Shown here piece by piece: positions 19,376-21,702 of a DNA stretch of 21,702 nt. The stretch's first letter is position 1. Each line of letters opens with the position of its first letter. Location of the stretch: the IMG/VR virus record IMGVR_UViG_3300007354_000021, positions 1-21,702 of that record. One strand, given 5' to 3'. The stretch comes from a virus. A model generated the notes under the pieces. The model did no database searches, had not been told where the DNA came from, and saw only the letters and a program-made list of their open reading frames with translations. A program made the translations under genes and the position numbers.

Positions 19376-20662
19376 TTAAAGTCCAAACACTCTTTCAAAG
19401 CTTCGGGTAGCTAAGGCTTCGTAACCAGCTACCGATAGATGAGCTTTGTCTGCTCCTCCATTTCCATACCAGCCGTTAGCTAGGCCCTCAGCGGTAGTGA
19501 ACATGGTTTGAAGATTGAAGGAGGCTACTCTAGGCTCTGTCATGGCTATCTCATCCGCTGCCCTAGAGAATGCTTCTCGGGCTAACTGAAAGGCTGAGCC
19601 TTCATCGTCATACCTGTGATCTACCATGAGTAGGAACCCTAGTTCTTCCTGATTTCCTCCTGCAAGAGAATAAGCCGCCCTAATCCACTCTATTGTCTCA
19701 ATAAGATTGGCCTTAAACTCGTCTCCAGAAACACTAGAGTCGTTAGCTCCCCAAATAAGAGCAACAACAATCTTTGGTGAATATCCAGAGAGCATTTGCT
19801 TACGTCTGATCCTAGCTAAATAAGCCCCGTTTCTTGCTTGGCTAGACGACCTAAGTAGTTTAAGGAAGCTTGTAGCAGATGATCCAGTAAGTAGCCAACC
19901 GCTGTAATAAGCCCAAAGATGGGTAGCTATACCAGCTACTCCAAGGCCATCCACACCAAGCCTGTCCACAGCCATATACCCAAACCAAGCATTAGCTGTG
20001 ATAGACGTGAAACCCATTGCATGTTGGTTAGTGGTGGGAATTTCGACATCCATGTAGGTAAGCTTTGAGTTATCGCCTACGTTACAAGGGATAGAGGCAG
20101 AGGTTTTAATTTCGGTATAAGGACTTTGCTCCAGGTTACAACGCATGGTGAAACTCCCTCCCCCACTTCCAAAGTCACCATATTCGAGCCAATACCTCCA
20201 CGTTTCGTTAGCGCTTGCTCCAAGCTTATCCGGTTTAAATGTAGTTCTCTTTACGATACCAGCGTTTACGGTTACGTAGGCATAATTGTGGGTAGTAAAG
20301 TCCGACATTAAAGAGCTTAAATGGCCCGGCGCTCCGGCCTGTGCCCCTATAGCTGCACTTAATGCTTCCATGTGTTGAGACACAAACCCTGATCCTACGA
20401 ATGCTGCGGACGGGACTAGCCCAATAGAGTATATGTTTCCTCCACAAGCTTTAAACCCGTGAGATAAACCCCAATACCAACCACTAGAGTTGGCTGCTAC
20501 GTTGGAATCTCCGACTAAAGGGACATCTACAAGACCCCTACCGTACTTAGCTGTTTCAAAAGCACTCTTAACCCAACTATCGGAAACACCGTAGTAGGTG
20601 TTGGTCTTGCTTATCTTTTCTCCGCTAATTACTGACTGAGAAGTTTCTAAAGGATTACTCAT
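19376..20662 (-). CDS. SGNH/GDSL-hydrolase-like tail protein, 428 aa
   Basis: Contains the block I motif VPLVGDSNVAANS (catalytic S53), block III GAND (N307) and block V ADKAHLS (D405, H408), as in SGNH esterases; the whole catalytic set appears present. About 250 residues separate blocks I and III, with a beta-rich region (150-240: RYWLEYGDFGSGGGSFTMRC, VEIPTTNQHAMGF), which suggests an inserted carbohydrate-binding or structural module. Phage-borne SGNH enzymes usually deacetylate or de-esterify capsule, O-antigen or exopolysaccharide. It lies between capsid and tail-tube genes, with no gene 17 fibre elsewhere in the window, so it is a likely receptor-binding/depolymerase component. There is no recognisable T7 fibre N-terminus. 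Confidence 0.78.
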   Translation of the reverse strand: MSNPLETSQSVISGEKISKTNTYYGVSDSWVKSAFETAKYGRGLVDVPLVGDSNVAANSSGWYWGLSHGFKACGGNIYSIGLVPSAAFVGSGFVSQHMEALSAAIGAQAGAPGHLSSLMSDFTTHNYAYVTVNAGIVKRTTFKPDKLGASANETWRYWLEYGDFGSGGGSFTMRCNLEQSPYTEIKTSASIPCNVGDNSKLTYMDVEIPTTNQHAMGFTSITANAWFGYMAVDRLGVDGLGVAGIATHLWAYYSGWLLTGSSATSFLKLLRSSSQARNGAYLARIRRKQMLSGYSPKIVVALIWGANDSSVSGDEFKANLIETIEWIRAAYSLAGGNQEELGFLLMVDHRYDDEGSAFQLAREAFSRAADEIAMTEPRVASFNLQTMFTTAEGLANGWYGNGGADKAHLSVAGYEALATRSFERVFGL

Positions 20663-20673
20663 CGTATATATCG

Positions 20674-20931
20674 TTATGAATAACTCAAGGACGCTCTATT
20701 GTCCCAAACATTATCGAAGTTACCATTACCATCAGCCCAGGTAACGGTAATAGAGCCTCCAGACGTTACCGTGCGTTTAATTCTCCAGACAGCAGCATTA
20801 GAGGCGCTTCCGGGTTCGGCATCTCCTTCGTACACGGTTCCAGCTCCGGGGTCATCTTTACGGTAGGCTAAGGCTCCCGCTATGGTGTGAGCATTACCAT
20901 CGGTGTATCTCTGACCAATTCTTATTGACAT
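20674..20931 (-). CDS. Conserved hypothetical protein, 85 aa
   Basis: First gene after the terminator at 20946-20980. Beta-rich: MSIRIGQRYTDGNAHTIAGALAY is followed by a Gly/Asp/Glu-rich middle, then VWRIKRTVTSGGSITVTWADGN, NFDNVWDNRASLSYS. The WRIK...TWADG..NFDNVWDNRASLxYS pattern recurs in short phage proteins near structural genes. It lies 11 bp before the SGNH gene, suggesting a virion or fibre-associated role. Function unknown. Confidence 0.78.
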   Translation of the reverse strand: MSIRIGQRYTDGNAHTIAGALAYRKDDPGAGTVYEGDAEPGSASNAAVWRIKRTVTSGGSITVTWADGNGNFDNVWDNRASLSYS

Positions 20932-20945
20932 TAGAGGAATAAATG

Positions 20946-20980
20946 AAAAAAAGCCTCCACAGGTAGGTTCCTATGGAGGC
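20946..20980 (-). terminator. Strong intrinsic terminator after the capsid genes
   Basis: On the minus strand an 11-bp stem, GCCTCCATAGG paired with CCTGTGGAGGC (one G-U), 6-nt loop, followed by seven T (20946-20952). Its place behind the capsid cluster corresponds to the T7 T-phi terminator after gene 10, which lowers expression of downstream tail genes relative to capsid. Confidence 0.92.
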
Positions 20981-20993
20981 TTTATGGTTGATA

Positions 20994-21221
20994 CTACTTC
21001 AGGAGTTGAACGGTAGATGGAATACCATTAGTGCCTTGAAGCGTCTTTTTGATGAGCATGTGAAGCTCTTTGGAGGGGGGAAGTTGATACCTTTTGGTTG
21101 TGGTAGCGTCAGCGAACCAAATACTACCATCATCCCAATACTCAACATCTAGCGTAGCTACCGTAAGAGAGCCAGCAGAGTTAAGGCCGCGAAGCTTAAG
21201 ATCGTACAGCTTAACTGCCAT
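20994..21221 (-). CDS. Hypothetical capsid-linked protein, 75 aa
   Basis: Lies 12 bp after the capsid gene and 13 bp before the terminator stem, thus co-expressed at capsid level. Two strand-rich segments (AVKLYDLKLRGLNSAGSLTV, then ATLDVEYWDDGSIWFADATT) precede a helical C-terminus (LPPSKELHMLIKKTLQGT). No family recognised. Position and expression suggest a head decoration or minor structural protein. Confidence 0.72.
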   Translation of the reverse strand: MAVKLYDLKLRGLNSAGSLTVATLDVEYWDDGSIWFADATTTKRYQLPPSKELHMLIKKTLQGTNGIPSTVQLLK

Positions 21222-21233
21222 AAGGGGAGACCA

Positions 21234-21702
21234 TTAGGCAGTCTTAAGCTCTACCGCAGCTTCGGGGCGGAGAGTTCCGTTACCCTTAGCCATCTTAGCT
21301 ACCAGCAAAGTACCCTGATGCCGTACCGAATACTCACTCTCAACAGCCATATCGAGCAAGGTAAGAGAACCTACAGCCGAACGGTGAAGGATAAGAGCAG
21401 CGGTATTAGAGGCGTCTACGTTGTACTTGGATGCAATCTGACCAGTCAAGTTGGTGGTCGGAAGAGTATTAGCCTTGACGATCTCAATACCAGCGATCTT
21501 TACGATAGTACCATCAGAGTAAGCACCAGAACCGCCATAGTCACGGTTAATGGCTACAAGGTTCTGAGACAAGAGGTAATACTGAGCAGGCTTAACGAAG
21601 CAGCGCCTTTCAGTATCGGGAATCCAGTTCTCATCAAAGGTTTGAGCAGCCTTGAATAGACCACCTGCAAGAGTCGTAGCGTCGGTCTTATAGTTAGCGT
21701 TA
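21234..21702 (-). CDS. Major capsid protein (T7 gp10A-like), C-terminal part, cut by window
   Basis: The frame stays open to the right window edge, so the start is outside. The visible 155 codons include GGLFKAAQTFDENWIPDTER, CFVKPAQYYLLSQN, AINRDYGGSGAYSDGTIVKI and AGIEIVKANTLP, which is the P-domain and C-terminal pattern of T7-type HK97-fold capsid proteins (phage-typical DE..vP..eR..v..P.qyy.L). The end EYSVRHQGTLLVAKMAKGNG plus RPEAAVEL is the conserved C-terminal strand (hqG..lv.k...G.g.lrPe.a). The apparent TTG at 21572 is internal, not a start. Confidence 0.95.
   Translation of the reverse strand, partial: NANYKTDATTLAGGLFKAAQTFDENWIPDTERRCFVKPAQYYLLSQNLVAINRDYGGSGAYSDGTIVKIAGIEIVKANTLPTTNLTGQIASKYNVDASNTAALILHRSAVGSLTLLDMAVESEYSVRHQGTLLVAKMAKGNGTLRPEAAVELKTA

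Noticed and set aside
1-21702. CRISPR array, insertion sequence or restriction-modification/defence cluster
   Set aside because: No regularly spaced direct repeats with spacers, no transposase and no recognisable defence enzyme seen on either strand.

Overview
The window is the structural half and the adjoining lysogeny/accessory end of a temperate T7-like podovirus (Autographiviridae-type virion genes). Every gene I can support is on the minus strand, so transcription and the T7-style gene order run from the right edge to the left edge. A short 3' piece of a bacterial tRNA-Leu(UAG) gene, with encoded CCA, lies next to a tyrosine integrase and looks like the phage attachment site. Encoded CCA and a long variable arm suggest a proteobacterial, perhaps gammaproteobacterial, host; this is only a weak inference.

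Right part (21702 to about 6371, read leftwards) is the virion module: the C-terminal part of the major capsid protein (gp10-like, cut by the window), a 75-aa protein, a strong intrinsic terminator, an 85-aa protein, an SGNH/GDSL-esterase-like tail protein, tail tubes A and B (gp11, gp12), a GNAT-like gp13, internal core proteins gp14, gp15 and gp16 (gp16 with an intact lytic transglycosylase domain, gp15 ending in a lysozyme-like domain that has lost catalytic residues), a small coiled-coil/TM protein, an 85-aa conserved phage protein, and the small and large terminase subunits. Neighbouring stop and start codons mostly overlap. There is no tail-fibre gene in the usual T7 gene 17 position; the SGNH protein between genes 10 and 11 is the best receptor-binding or depolymerase candidate.

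Behind the terminase (about 5982-6370) is a gene-free control island. It holds two related units of hairpin plus SP6-like phage promoter, a 23-bp perfect inverted repeat, an AT-rich nested dyad and a 25-nt alternating purine-pyrimidine tract. By analogy with the right end of T7 it may be a replication origin, processing or concatemer-junction region. It is followed by a GTA-type 3TM holin, several very small ORFs and a 58-bp repeat pair spaced about 200 bp.

The left part (4700-1) is an early-type accessory region. A consensus sigma-70 promoter (4595-4622) with three 17-bp-spaced operator-like dyads drives a 242-aa protein, a 75-aa protein, a 25-aa hydrophobic peptide and 118-, 67-, 68- and 134-aa proteins, ending at a perfect intrinsic terminator (1866-1890). 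A second sigma-70-like promoter (1791-1818) drives a winged-helix regulator and the integrase. The same dyad (GYGAT-2-ATCRC type) recurs before the 134-aa gene and beside the integrase, suggesting one regulator acts on early expression and integration. Phage RNA polymerase, replication genes, endolysin and any classical repressor are not in this window.
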